A stretch of DNA of 64,000 nt from Azoarcus sp. L1K30 (GTDB lineage Bacteria > Pseudomonadota > Gammaproteobacteria > Burkholderiales > Rhodocyclaceae). The translations under genes and the position numbers were made by a program. The stretch's first letter is position 1; every line of letters starts with the position of its first letter. The notes beneath the pieces are model-generated. The model was not told where the DNA came from. It was given only the letters and a program-made list of their open reading frames with translations, and did no database searches. Below are positions 35,317 to 44,566 of the stretch, piece by piece. The stretch lies in assembly GCF_018122735.1 (NCBI RefSeq), contig NZ_JAGRRD010000001.1:1702081-1766080 (forward strand), written 5' to 3'.

Positions 35317-37133
35317 GTTTCGGCCTCCCGTGCCGCGCCCTCTGCCCTTCCCGCTTCCCCGCCCGGCCAGCTCACGCGAACGACCGTTCCTCCGCCGACG
35401 CGATCATGAAATGCGAGTCTCCCGCCAGACCCGGAGACCAAGTCGCTGACGATCGCCAGCCCCAGGCCCAGACCTTGCCCCAGCGGCTTGGTCGAGAAGA
35501 AGGGCTGCGCAACCTTGTCGATCAGCGACGCATCGATCCCCGGTCCGTTGTCCGCCACTTCCAGCACCCGTTCCGCACCGTCGCCGCTCACGCGGATCGT
35601 GATCTTCGCGTCAGTGCGCCCATCCAGCGCATCCAGCGCATTGCCGAGCAGATTGAGCAGCACCTGCTCGAGCGCCTGAGGCTGCAGCGGCAGCGACACG
35701 GGCTCGCAATCGATCCGCAGATCCACAGCCGAGGTCTCGATACGATGTGCCAGCCAGCCAGCAACTGTTTGCACCGCCTGAGATGCCGCCGTGCTGCCGC
35801 CCTGCGTCTGTTGCCTCGACGCAAACACCTTGAGCTGGGCGGTCAGCCGCGCCATCCGTTCGACCAGCCCGATCATCTGCCGCAGATTGTCGCCCAACGG
35901 CGCATAACGGGCACGTTCGAGAAAGGTCAGCCCATTGCCGGCAAAGGCACGCATGGCGGCCAGCGGCTGGTTCAGTTCATGTGCCACCCCGGCGGCCATC
36001 TGGCCCAGCGCGGCCAGACGGTTGGCTTCGATCAGGGCCTGCTGCGCGCCGCGCAATTTCTGCTCTGCCGCCGTGCGCTCGCCGATTTCGCGCACCAGTT
36101 GCGCATTGGTATCGGCCAGGTCTGCAGTGCGCTCCGCCACGGTGCGCTCCAGCACGTCCTGCGCGGCCAGTCGTTCGCGGATGCGGCGCGCACGCTGTGC
36201 CCAATACAGCACAGCCACGCCCATCACGCACAGCGCCAGCATCGCAGCCAGTACCTGCAGCCACGCGGCCTCCACCGCCTGCGCGCTGTCGAGCATGATC
36301 ATCATGCGCCAATCGACCCAGTCCAATGGCGCCTGCCTGACTACGAAGGTCTTGCCGTTGAGGCGCAAACGACGTGCGTCGAGCCACTTCAGCGGCAGGG
36401 GCGCCAGGCGCTCGGTAAAGTACTGCCGCGTGTCCGCCAGTGCGCGCCTCGACTCGGCAGACAAAGGTGCCAGCGTCGCAAACTTCCAGTCACTGCGTGA
36501 AGACAGTGCGACCACGCCGTGGCGATCCACGACGACGACGGACTCTCCGCCTTCTGCCCACGTCTGTTCGAGCAAGGCGAGTTCCACCTTGACCGCCAGC
36601 ACGCCGACGACCCGTTCATCGTCGAGCACCGCATGCGCAATGAAGAAGCCCGGCACCCGCGTCGTGGCGCCGACCGCGAAAAATGCGCCGGACTCGCCTC
36701 GCAGTGCATCCTTGAAGTAGGGTCGAAAGGCGTAGTTCTCGCCCACGAAACTGTCCGGGCGTTGCCAGTTGCTCGCCGCCAGCGTTCGCCCCGATGGCGC
36801 GATCAGGTACAGCATGCCGGCGCCGGTGCGGGCATTGACCTGCTCCAGCAAGCGGTTGGCGAACGCGACCCGCTGCGGGTCGTCCGGATGCGCCAGCACA
36901 TCGCGCAGACCCGGATGCTGCGCCAGCACGGCCGGCAGGCTTTCATAACGCAGCAGTTCCGCATCCAGGCTGGCCGAGAGCAGTGCCAGGCGCTGCCCGG
37001 CACTGCTCTCGAGTTCGTCGATACCGGCCTGCAGGCGCATCTGGTAGCCGAACCACAGCAGCGGAAAAAACACGACCATGAGCACGGCGACACGGACACG
37101 GGTGGCACGCAACAAGCGCGAGCGTGATGTCAT
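35313..37133 (-). CDS. dctB: DctB-like sensor histidine kinase
   Basis: 606-aa membrane kinase. TM helices at about 14-30 and 290-311 enclose a periplasmic double-Cache/PAS sensor (SFVGENYAFRPYFKDAL and GVLAVKVELALLEQ are typical of DctB). A cytoplasmic coiled coil is followed by the H-box GVAHELNQPLAAM (H385) and an ATPase domain with NLLGNALDAL, DNGPGID and GLGLGLAIV. DctB kinases sense C4-dicarboxylates, but the transporter here is of the TAXI class, so the ligand may be another organic acid. It lies 3 bases after the DUF1850 gene and overlaps dctD. Confidence 0.92.
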   Translation of the reverse strand: MTSRSRLLRATRVRVAVLMVVFFPLLWFGYQMRLQAGIDELESSAGQRLALLSASLDAELLRYESLPAVLAQHPGLRDVLAHPDDPQRVAFANRLLEQVNARTGAGMLYLIAPSGRTLAASNWQRPDSFVGENYAFRPYFKDALRGESGAFFAVGATTRVPGFFIAHAVLDDERVVGVLAVKVELALLEQTWAEGGESVVVVDRHGVVALSSRSDWKFATLAPLSAESRRALADTRQYFTERLAPLPLKWLDARRLRLNGKTFVVRQAPLDWVDWRMMIMLDSAQAVEAAWLQVLAAMLALCVMGVAVLYWAQRARRIRERLAAQDVLERTVAERTADLADTNAQLVREIGERTAAEQKLRGAQQALIEANRLAALGQMAAGVAHELNQPLAAMRAFAGNGLTFLERARYAPLGDNLRQMIGLVERMARLTAQLKVFASRQQTQGGSTAASQAVQTVAGWLAHRIETSAVDLRIDCEPVSLPLQPQALEQVLLNLLGNALDALDGRTDAKITIRVSGDGAERVLEVADNGPGIDASLIDKVAQPFFSTKPLGQGLGLGLAIVSDLVSGSGGRLAFHDRVGGGTVVRVSWPGGEAGRAEGAAREAET

Positions 37134-37136
37134 CGT

Positions 37137-37523
37137 TCAGGGCCCGGCCCGGGCCGCCGCATCGCAGGCACGCACCTCGGTGACATCACCATCGGAAGGC
37201 AGGACCTCGGACATCGGTACACAGTCCGACCCGGGTACGCACCACTGATAGTCGGCGGTGAACGCGGACCGGGTCAAACGCAGCAGCGCTTGCGTGGTGC
37301 GCGGATGCCACTCCCACACCCCGTCGCGCAGCACCGCCTCCGGCGCGGGCTCCATGCCCGCGCCGTACCCGCGCACGCGCACGGCGTCGAGCACCAGCAC
37401 CGTGTCCTGCACACGCCAATCCTCCTCCCACAGGATCTTTTCGATCGAATGCGTCCATCCGAGCGTGAAGTGGGTGGCCGCCACGGCGACCGCGGCCACG
37501 GCGTTGGCCAGGCAGACAGCCAT
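37137..37523 (-). CDS. DUF1850 domain protein (TAXI-TRAP associated)
   Basis: 128-aa protein with a hydrophobic N-terminus (signal or anchor) and the DUF1850 signature FTLGWTHSIEKILWEEDW. DUF1850 genes regularly accompany TAXI-type TRAP transporters with a fused 4TM/12TM permease, as here, but no biochemical role is known. It starts just after the permease stop and ends 3 bases before the kinase gene. Two cysteines near the C-terminus (WCVPGSDCVP) could form a disulfide in the periplasm. Confidence 0.8.
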   Translation of the reverse strand: MAVCLANAVAAVAVAATHFTLGWTHSIEKILWEEDWRVQDTVLVLDAVRVRGYGAGMEPAPEAVLRDGVWEWHPRTTQALLRLTRSAFTADYQWCVPGSDCVPMSEVLPSDGDVTEVRACDAAARAGP

Positions 37524-37524
37524 C

Positions 37525-39561
37525 TCAGACAGTCAGCGGCGCAATTCTGCGCGCACGCCAGATATGCCAGCCGATCACGATCGACGCGAGACTGAAACCC
37601 AGTTCGTCAGTGATCGGCAGAGCCGTCACCAGCAGCGATGCGGCCACGAATGCGAGCACGCGTTCAATCACGTTCATCGGTGTCCGGAAATACCCCACGA
37701 CAGCAGCACCCCACAAGATGACGGCCAGCAAGGCCTTGAAGAAGACGTAGATTGTGGCATCGAAGCCCTTGTCCCCCTGCAGCATCAGCTCCGGCGCATA
37801 GACGGCCATGTAAGGCACAACGAAACCTGCCACCGCAATCTGCACTGCACGCACCCCGATCTTGAGCCCCGATTCCTTCGCGATCGGCGCGGCGGCAAAG
37901 GCGGCCAGCGCCACCGGCGGCGTCAGGTCGGCGAGAATACCGAAATAAAACACGAACATGTGCGACACCACCAGCGGCACACCAAGTTCGAGCAATGCGG
38001 GGGCCGCGATCGAACTGGTGATGATGTAGTTGGGAATGGTCGGAATCCCCATGCCCAGCACCAGGCAGGTCAGCATCGTCAGCACCAGCGACAGCAACAG
38101 ACTATGCGCCCCGAGCTGGATGATATACCCGGCAAAGGCGGTCGCCGCACCGGTCAGTGTCAGCGATCCGATGATCACCCCCACCAGCGCACACGCCACC
38201 CCGACCGGCAGGGCGTGCATGGCGCCGTCGGCAAGCGACTGCACCGCCACTTTCAGCGTGGTGCGCCCATCCTTGTAGCCGGCCAGCAGCACCGCCAACA
38301 CGCCGATCACGACCATCACCGCAACGATACCGATCGACGCAAAGGCCGAGCACGCCAGTCCGAGCGCAACCCAGAACAGCAGTCGCAGCGACAGCCCCTT
38401 GAGCCGGCCCGAGTACGACGCACCGAAGATCAGCACCACGGTCAGCGCAAGGCCGACCATGCCCGAAAACAGCGGGGTGAAGCCCGCAAACAGCAGATAT
38501 ACCAGCGAGATCAGCGGCGCCAGCAGATACCAGCGCTGACGGATGGCCACCCACGGATCGGGGCAGTCGGCCTTGGCCAGCCCCTTCAACCCGGCCCTGC
38601 CCGCCTCCAGATGAACCATCCAGAACACGGTGAAGAAATACAGTACGGCCGGAATCGAGGCGGCCTTGCAGATCTCGATATAGGGCACGTTGATGGTCTC
38701 GGCCATGATGAACGCGACCGCCCCCATCACCGGCGGCATCAGCTGCCCGCCCATCGAACTGGTGGCCTCGACCGCACCTGCAAAGTCCGCCCGGTAGCCG
38801 AACTTCTTCATCAGGGGAATGGTGAACTGCCCGGTGGTGACCACGTTGGCCACGCCCGAACCATTGATCGTGCCCATCAGTCCGGACGACACCACCGACA
38901 CCTTGGCCGGCCCGCCCTTGGTATGGCCGACGGTGCCGAGTGCGAAATCGTTGAACAGATGAATCATCCCGGCCTGTTCGAGGAAGGCCCCGAACAGGAT
39001 GAACAGAAAGATGTAGCTCGACGACACATAGGTCGGCGTACCGAAGATGCCCTCGGTTCCGAACGCCAGCTGCCCGACCACCTGGTCCACACCGTAGCCC
39101 CGATGCGCAAACGCCCCCGGCAGATACTCGCCGAACAGGGCGTAGGCAAGAAAGCCGAGACAGATCAACGGCAGAGCAAAACCCATGATCCGCCGCGCAG
39201 CTTCGAACACCAGCACCAGCGTCACCACACCCACCACCATGTCCATGTTGGTGAGTTCGCCCGCCCGCTGGATGAGTTCGGCTTCAAACACCCAGTGATA
39301 GGCACCCAGCGCCAGTGCGCAAAAACCCATCAGCTTGGTCAGCAGGCTGGTACCAGCCGCGCTGCCCCCACGCCATGGGTAGATGAGAAAGGTCATCAGC
39401 AGCAGAAAGCCGACGTGCATCGCTCTCACCACCGAACTGGAGATGGGGCTGAATGCAGCCGTGACGATTTGAAAAACCGAGAACAGGACGGCCACGCAAA
39501 AGACGATGCGCAGCATCCCGTGACCGGCATCGGCGGCCGGCAAGGAGGCAGTTTGAGTCAT
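37525..39561 (-). CDS. TRAP transporter permease, fused 4TM/12TM (TAXI family)
   Basis: 678-aa inner-membrane protein combining the small (DctQ-like) and large (DctM-like) TRAP subunits. The DctM part is recognised by SGLMGTINGSGVANVVTTGQ, the glycine-rich SSMGGQLMPPVMGAVAFIM and TCLVLGMGIPTIPNYII. It works with the TAXI binding protein in sodium-coupled organic-acid uptake. ATG 39561 has GGAG 5 bases upstream. About 108 bases separate it from the binding-protein gene, and it runs directly into the DUF1850 gene. Confidence 0.93.
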   Translation of the reverse strand: MTQTASLPAADAGHGMLRIVFCVAVLFSVFQIVTAAFSPISSSVVRAMHVGFLLLMTFLIYPWRGGSAAGTSLLTKLMGFCALALGAYHWVFEAELIQRAGELTNMDMVVGVVTLVLVFEAARRIMGFALPLICLGFLAYALFGEYLPGAFAHRGYGVDQVVGQLAFGTEGIFGTPTYVSSSYIFLFILFGAFLEQAGMIHLFNDFALGTVGHTKGGPAKVSVVSSGLMGTINGSGVANVVTTGQFTIPLMKKFGYRADFAGAVEATSSMGGQLMPPVMGAVAFIMAETINVPYIEICKAASIPAVLYFFTVFWMVHLEAGRAGLKGLAKADCPDPWVAIRQRWYLLAPLISLVYLLFAGFTPLFSGMVGLALTVVLIFGASYSGRLKGLSLRLLFWVALGLACSAFASIGIVAVMVVIGVLAVLLAGYKDGRTTLKVAVQSLADGAMHALPVGVACALVGVIIGSLTLTGAATAFAGYIIQLGAHSLLLSLVLTMLTCLVLGMGIPTIPNYIITSSIAAPALLELGVPLVVSHMFVFYFGILADLTPPVALAAFAAAPIAKESGLKIGVRAVQIAVAGFVVPYMAVYAPELMLQGDKGFDATIYVFFKALLAVILWGAAVVGYFRTPMNVIERVLAFVAASLLVTALPITDELGFSLASIVIGWHIWRARRIAPLTV

Positions 39562-39669
39562 GGAAACTCCGGGCTGAGTGTCGACCGCGACGGGTCGACC
39601 GGACGACAGGGCGCTCCGGCCCGGCAAGACGGGACGTCAAGCCAGGTCGGGCATTGCGGCAGGGACGCC

Positions 39670-40620
39670 TTACTTGATCAGCCCCTGTTCGCGGTAGTAC
39701 TTCTCGGCGCCCGGATGCAGCGGCAGCGGCAACCCCTGGATGGCGTTCTCGAGCTTGATCTGGCGCGCCGCGGCATGCGAGGTGCCCAATCTTTCGAGAT
39801 TCTCGAAGATACCCCGTGTCATCTCGTAGACGACGTCCGTCGGCACCTTGTCGTTGGTGATCAGCAGATTGTTGATCGCCACCGTCGTCACATCGGCCTC
39901 TTGGCCGTCATAGGTATGGGAAGGGATCAGTGCCGAGCGATAGGCCGCGTCACCGACCTTGGCCACCACATCTGCCGGAATCGGCACGAAGTTGACCTTG
40001 ACGGCCGACGAGAGATCGCGCAGCGCCGCCACCCCCAATCCGGCCGACTGCAGCGTGACATCGATCTGACGATTCTTCATCAGCTCCACCGACTCGCCGA
40101 AAGGCAGGTACTCCACCTTGGAAAAATCGCCATAGCTCAGCCCTGCAGCCTTGAGGATGGCACGCGCATTGATTTCGGTACCCGAGCGCGGTGCGCCGAC
40201 CGAGATGCGCTTGCCCTTCAGGTCGGCCAGCGACTTGATGTTCGCGTCGGCCAGCGCAACGATCTGAATGTAGTTCGGATACACCGACGCCACCGCGCGC
40301 AGGTGATCGAGCGGTTTGGCGAAGCCCGCGTCCGCATTGCCCTTCCATGCGTCGGATACCGCATCTGCCAACGAAAAACCGATCTCGCCGCGGCCACTCT
40401 GCAGCAGGTTCAGGTTCTCGGCCGAGGCCTTGGTCGACTGAACCTGCACCTTGGAATCGGGGATCTTCTCGCCATAGATCTGCGACAGGGTCACGCCCAG
40501 CGGGTAGTAGACACCGCTGGTGCCTCCGGTCAGCACATTGACGAAGGTCGCCGCGGAAGCGGTCTGGGCCGCAACCGATACCAGGGCGCCGAACAGGCAG
40601 TTGCGCACGATGCTCTTCAT
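39670..40620 (-). CDS. TAXI family TRAP transporter solute-binding protein
   Basis: 316-aa periplasmic binding protein. A signal peptide (MKSIVRNCLFGALVSVAAQT, cleavage near TASAA) precedes the mature N-terminus FVNVLTGGTSGVYYPLGVTL, which is typical of TAXI proteins, as are NLLQSGRGEIGFSLAD and RISVGAPRSGTEINARAIL. TAXI proteins bind glutamate/glutamine or related organic acids; the ligand here is unknown. AAGGAG lies 8 bases before ATG 40620. First gene of the operon, about 50 bases downstream of the predicted sigma-54 start site. Confidence 0.93.
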   Translation of the reverse strand: MKSIVRNCLFGALVSVAAQTASAATFVNVLTGGTSGVYYPLGVTLSQIYGEKIPDSKVQVQSTKASAENLNLLQSGRGEIGFSLADAVSDAWKGNADAGFAKPLDHLRAVASVYPNYIQIVALADANIKSLADLKGKRISVGAPRSGTEINARAILKAAGLSYGDFSKVEYLPFGESVELMKNRQIDVTLQSAGLGVAALRDLSSAVKVNFVPIPADVVAKVGDAAYRSALIPSHTYDGQEADVTTVAINNLLITNDKVPTDVVYEMTRGIFENLERLGTSHAAARQIKLENAIQGLPLPLHPGAEKYYREQGLIK

Positions 40621-40679
40621 TGATTGTCTCCTTGAATAGACTTTTTGTATGTACTCATGAATCTTGAGCATGAACAGCA

Positions 40680-40696
40680 TTGCAATCGCCATGCCA
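40680..40696 (-). promoter_or_regulatory. sigma-54 (-24/-12) promoter of the TAXI-TRAP/dctBD operon
   Basis: On the minus strand TGGCAT (40696-40691), five bases, then TTGCAA (40685-40680) match the TGGCAC-N5-TTGCA consensus with one change; the GG and GC doublets are 10 bases apart as required. Transcription would start near 40670, giving a leader of about 50 bases before the binding-protein ATG. A DctD-type activator is encoded in the operon itself. Further upstream, TCCGAACATCC (about 40790) and TCCGGAACATTC (about 40820) are candidate activator sites, weakly supported. The rest of the 340-base gap to 40961 holds nothing recognisable. Confidence 0.7.
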
Positions 40697-40960
40697 TCTG
40701 AACACACACGCAGGAAACTCGTTTAGAACTGATTTATATGAATTTTTTCACCAACCGGCAGTCTGGCGTCGTACCAGTTGTCCGAACATCCGGAATCTCG
40801 CCTGAGAAAGCGTGCGGAAATCCGGAACATTCAAGCATCGGCGGCTGCGCGGCCCCGACGTCCAACGAACAGCGAGCCGTCCCGATCTGGTAAAAATCGC
40901 CGCAACGAACACACTCGCCGCCAAGGGCGAGGAGACAAATTGCATCGGAGACCGGAAAAC

Positions 40961-42079
40961 ATGGAGACAATCGACTGTGTCGTCATCGGCGCGGGCGCGG
41001 TGGGCCTGGCCTGTGCGCGCGCGCTGGCTCAGGACGGGCGCGACGTCATCATCATCGAGCGCGAAACGAGCTTCGGCAGCGGTATCAGCGCGCGCAACAG
41101 CGAGGTCATCCACGCCGGGCTCTACTACACGCCGGGATCGCTCAAGGCACGCCTGTGCGTGAGCGGCCGCGACCTGCTCTACCGTTATTGCGCCGATCGC
41201 GGCATCGGCCACCAGCGCTGCGGCAAACTGCTGGTTGCGCCGCAGCCGCAGCAGGTCGAGGCACTCGACACGATCCGCGCGCGCGCCGAATTGAACGGCG
41301 TGCACGACCTGCGCTGGCTCGACCGAGATGCCATCCGCGCCATCGAACCCGCCCTCGATGCCCATGCCGCCCTGCTGTCACCCTCGACCGGCATCGTCGA
41401 CAGCCACGGTCTGATGCTCGCGCTGCTGGGCGATGCCGAACAACACGGCGCCATGCTCGCATTGGCGAGCCCGGTGCGCAGCGGGCGAATCGAGGCCGAC
41501 GGCATCGTGCTGCATATCGAGGATGACTGCGGCACCGCAAGCGCGCTTCGCGCGCGGTGCGTGGTCAATGCCGCCGGGCTCGACGCCATTGGCCTCGCGC
41601 AGCACATCGACGGCGTCCCACGCGAGTCGATTCCGCAGGCGCACTACGCCCGCGGCGTGTACTTCGGCTACCGCGGCCGCGCGCCCTTCTCGCATCTGAT
41701 CTATCCCATCCCGGAGGCGGGTGGGCTCGGCGTGCATCTCACCCTCGACCTCGGCGGTCAGGCAAAATTCGGCCCCGACGTCGAGTGGATCGACGCGCCC
41801 GATTACCACGTCGATCCGGCACGCGCCGAACGCTTCTATCAGGCCATTCGCAGCTGGTGGCCTGCGCTGGAAGACGGTCGGCTCGAACCCGGCTACGCCG
41901 GCGTCCGCCCCAAGATCGTCGGCCCCGGCGAAGCCGACGCCGACTTCCGTATCGACGGTCCCGCGCAACATGGCATACCCGGACTCATCCAGCTCTTCGG
42001 CATCGAATCACCGGGGTTGACGGCGGCCATGGCCATCGGTGCGCACGTGGCGGCACTGGCCCGCAGCACTTCAGACTGA
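40961..42079 (+). CDS. FAD-dependent oxidoreductase, L-2-hydroxyglutarate dehydrogenase (LhgO)-like
   Basis: 372-aa DAO-family flavoprotein. [20 protein letters not shown] binds the FAD ADP moiety; [20 protein letters not shown] is the family-typical active-site loop (in LhgO and related 2-hydroxyacid dehydrogenases); [17 protein letters not shown] and [19 protein letters not shown] form the C-terminal flavin contacts. It likely oxidises L-2-hydroxyglutarate or another 2-hydroxy acid with electrons passed to quinone. ATG 40961 fits the family start; the open frame upstream does not. It is divergent from the TRAP operon, so a link to the imported acid is possible. Confidence 0.83.
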   Translation: METIDCVVIGAGAVGLACARALAQDGRDVIIIERETSFGSGISARNSEVIHAGLYYTPGSLKARLCVSGRDLLYRYCADRGIGHQRCGKLLVAPQPQQVEALDTIRARAELNGVHDLRWLDRDAIRAIEPALDAHAALLSPSTGIVDSHGLMLALLGDAEQHGAMLALASPVRSGRIEADGIVLHIEDDCGTASALRARCVVNAAGLDAIGLAQHIDGVPRESIPQAHYARGVYFGYRGRAPFSHLIYPIPEAGGLGVHLTLDLGGQAKFGPDVEWIDAPDYHVDPARAERFYQAIRSWWPALEDGRLEPGYAGVRPKIVGPGEADADFRIDGPAQHGIPGLIQLFGIESPGLTAAMAIGAHVAALARSTSD

Positions 42080-42158
42080 TCGGTGACGCAAGTGCCGATC
42101 ATGTGCCGGATGGCCTACCCGCGATATGATGCGGAGCACATCATTCCGTGAACAGACA

Positions 42159-42770
42159 ATGGACAACGACAGGAAACAGCACCACAACGCACGCATGCAG
42201 CGCAAGAAGGCGGTTGTCGATGCCGCCATCGAGCGCGCGCAGGACACGCGCGGCATCGTCATCCTGATCACCGGCAACGGCAAGGGCAAGACCACGTCGG
42301 CCTTCGGCACCCTGTATCGCGCGCTCGGTCATGGTCAGCACCCCGGCATTGTTCAGTTCATCAAGGGCACCCAGCCCACGGGCGAAGTCACCTTTCTGCA
42401 GCAGTGCGCGGCCGGTGCCGACCTGCCCTATCATGCGATGGCGACAGGCTTTACCTGGAACACTCAGGACTGGGACGCCGACAAGCGCGCCGCCGACGAA
42501 GCCTGGTCGAATGCCGCGCAGATGCTGTGCGATCCGTCCATCGATCTGGTGCTGCTCGATGAACTCACCTACATGCTGAAGTACAACTATCTCGATACCG
42601 AAGAGGTTGTGCGCACGATTCGCGCGCGTCCGCCCATGCAAACGGTGATCGTCACCGGTCGCGCCGCCAGGCCCGAACTCGTTGACCTCGCCGACACCGT
42701 CAGCGAGATCGCCGATCACAAACATGCGTTCAAGGCCGGCGTGAAGGCACAGGCCGGCATCGATTTCTGA
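42159..42770 (+). CDS. cobO: cob(I)yrinic acid a,c-diamide adenosyltransferase
   Basis: 203-aa CobA/CobO/BtuR-type ATP:corrinoid adenosyltransferase, which attaches the 5'-deoxyadenosyl group to cobalt(I) corrinoids. GIVILITGNGKGKTTSAFGT is the modified P-loop that binds ATP in reverse orientation, and the N-terminal HHNARMQRKKAVVD is the conserved cap helix; LVLLDELTYMLKYNYL follows as expected. ATG 42159 gives the usual family length. No other cobalamin gene is near; it stands alone between the oxidoreductase and the convergent HD-GYP gene. Confidence 0.93.
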   Translation: MDNDRKQHHNARMQRKKAVVDAAIERAQDTRGIVILITGNGKGKTTSAFGTLYRALGHGQHPGIVQFIKGTQPTGEVTFLQQCAAGADLPYHAMATGFTWNTQDWDADKRAADEAWSNAAQMLCDPSIDLVLLDELTYMLKYNYLDTEEVVRTIRARPPMQTVIVTGRAARPELVDLADTVSEIADHKHAFKAGVKAQAGIDF

Positions 42771-42812
42771 TGCACGCTCGTAACATCATGTGCGGCGGGA
42801 TCGGCTTGCGGA

Positions 42813-44219
42813 TCACGTCCCCGGTAATCGCTCCAACGCCTGCCGGAGCGCGGCAAAGCACCGTGAATCGATCGCCGTGCCAATGGTGCCGGCCATGATC
42901 TCGAGCGTCTTCGGGATCGGCACCGCGCCGCGATAGGGGCGCTCGGCGGTAATCGCATCGAAAATGTCTGCGGTTGTGATGATGCGGGTTTCCAGGCAGA
43001 TGTCCTCTGCCATCAATCCGCGTGGATAGCCCTTGCCGTCCAGCCTTTCGTGGTGTGCGGCCGACACCCGCGCGAGTTCGGAAAAGGCGCCGATGCGGGA
43101 GAGGATGGTCTCGGTATACATCGCGTGCGCGCGGACAGCCGCCCATTCCTCTTCGTCGAGCTTTCCCGGCTTGTCGAGCACGCTGTTGCTGACGCCGAGC
43201 TTGCCGACATCGTGCAACAACGCGCCGCGCTTGAGCCATCGCCGCCGTTCGGGCGGCAGGCCAAGCACCTCCGCGACCATGTCGGTATACAGCGCAACAC
43301 GTGCGCTGTGTCCGCTGGTGTAGGGGCTCTTCGAGTCGACCACCTGTCCAAAGGCCGCGGCGATGTCGTCGAGGTAGTCGTCGTCCAGTTCGACAACATG
43401 CGATGCCGGTTCCTGCGCCAATACGGCCTGACCAACCTCCTGTGAAGCCAGCGTGGTCCAGAATGCACCGCCAGTCGCCACGGCCTCGAAGGCCTGCACC
43501 AGCGCCGGATCGAACCAGCGACCCGAGCGCGAGCGAATCTCCTCCAGCGCTGCGGATGCACCACTTGCGGTATGAAACACATCGATGACCTGGGCCAGCA
43601 GCGCGATACGGGAAAACAGCGGTATGTCCTCCCCCGCCAGGCCTGCCGGCTTTCCCTGTCCGTTGAAATGTTCGTCGAGGCTGTAGATACCGTGCGCAAC
43701 GCCCTCGGGAAAACGCAGCAGACGGGCAATCTCGGCACCGCGCTGGCAGCGCGTGGCGATCAGCTCCCGTGCAATGTCGCTGCCATCGCGCATGATCGTC
43801 AACACGCTGCGAAAACGCTCGGCGAGACCAGCCTTGAGGCCGGTATGCCTGAGCACGAAATTGAGCACTTGGGGCAAACTGTCGCCAACCGTCTTGAAGT
43901 CGCGCTTGAAGGAAAGGTCGTCGGTCAGATACAGCTCGCAGATGCGCGCGGCGTTGCTGCTGCAACCGAGATCCTTGAGCAGCAGCGTGTAATAGAGCTC
44001 CCACAGCGCATCGTCGTCCAATCCGATCTTGCGGCCGACCTGCATGCCGATCCAGCAGCAGCGCACACAATGGCCTGCAGGTTGTCCTTCGGTGATATCC
44101 AGTGCATGACTGAGCGCCGAAATCAGTTCGGAAAGCTTCAGTTCTGCGGTCGGGCACGAAGCGGCCGACACCAGGGAAAGGCGCGTCATTGGCATATCAG
44201 GGAAATACTCGCACTCCAT
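42813..44219 (-). CDS. tandem HD-GYP domain protein (first unit degenerate)
   Basis: 468-aa cytoplasmic protein, likely a cyclic-di-GMP phosphodiesterase. The C-terminal unit (about 285-468) has GALLHDVGKLGV (H336, D337) and HHERLDGKGYPRG (GYP motif) intact. The N-terminal unit (about 45-245) shows the same order of elements in decayed form: LLLKDLGCSS in place of HD-x-GK, and DEHFNGQGKPAGLAGEDIPL in place of HHERxDGxGYP. No receiver or PAS domain precedes it. Starts at 44219, 44195 and 44189 are all possible. It is divergent from the PAS kinase gene. Confidence 0.85.
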   Translation of the reverse strand: MECEYFPDMPMTRLSLVSAASCPTAELKLSELISALSHALDITEGQPAGHCVRCCWIGMQVGRKIGLDDDALWELYYTLLLKDLGCSSNAARICELYLTDDLSFKRDFKTVGDSLPQVLNFVLRHTGLKAGLAERFRSVLTIMRDGSDIARELIATRCQRGAEIARLLRFPEGVAHGIYSLDEHFNGQGKPAGLAGEDIPLFSRIALLAQVIDVFHTASGASAALEEIRSRSGRWFDPALVQAFEAVATGGAFWTTLASQEVGQAVLAQEPASHVVELDDDYLDDIAAAFGQVVDSKSPYTSGHSARVALYTDMVAEVLGLPPERRRWLKRGALLHDVGKLGVSNSVLDKPGKLDEEEWAAVRAHAMYTETILSRIGAFSELARVSAAHHERLDGKGYPRGLMAEDICLETRIITTADIFDAITAERPYRGAVPIPKTLEIMAGTIGTAIDSRCFAALRQALERLPGT

Positions 44220-44566
44220 TCGTTCGGCACCGGAAACCGGTCACGCCCGCTGAAACGCCCCACGTCGCGTCGGACAAGGCGTTCCGCGTGTATCAGCTTG
44301 AGCTTGAGCGGCTCACTTTGCAGTACGAGGTCGCTTTCATCAAGGGTCACGACGGCTTCGCGAGGCGTTCGACACCGACTCGGGTTGCAAGGCTCGGCGT
44401 CGAGCCATTGAATGCGAATTCGAGAATAGCGGACGGCTGTGCTTGAATTGAATGGTCGAACCCCGTGTTACCGGCTCCTGCACCTGTGATCATCCACGGA
44501 AAGTGATAATGATTTCATGCAGTACTTTACCCAGACGACGAACAGCGCACTCGAGGCTCCAGATCC
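44220..44566. other. 347-base divergent intergenic region
   Basis: Lies between the HD-GYP gene and the sensor kinase gene. No gene is convincing here on either strand. The AT-rich stretch around 44500-44525 (GTGATAATGATTTCATG) is the likeliest promoter zone for the rightward kinase gene, but I cannot define -35 and -10 elements. Nothing else is recognised. Confidence 0.4.

Noticed and set aside
37258-40623. 1121-codon rightward open frame
   Set aside because: Opposite the TRAP permease and binding-protein genes, composed of low-complexity His/Arg/Gln sequence; the minus-strand genes have clear motifs.
44189-44446. Rightward 85-codon frame upstream of the PAS kinase gene
   Set aside because: No ribosome site, no domain, and it begins inside the antisense HD-GYP gene.
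44505-44525. Fur-box-like GATAATGAT sequence upstream of the PAS kinase gene
   Set aside because: Only the first nine bases match; the second half of the palindrome is missing and no iron gene is adjacent.
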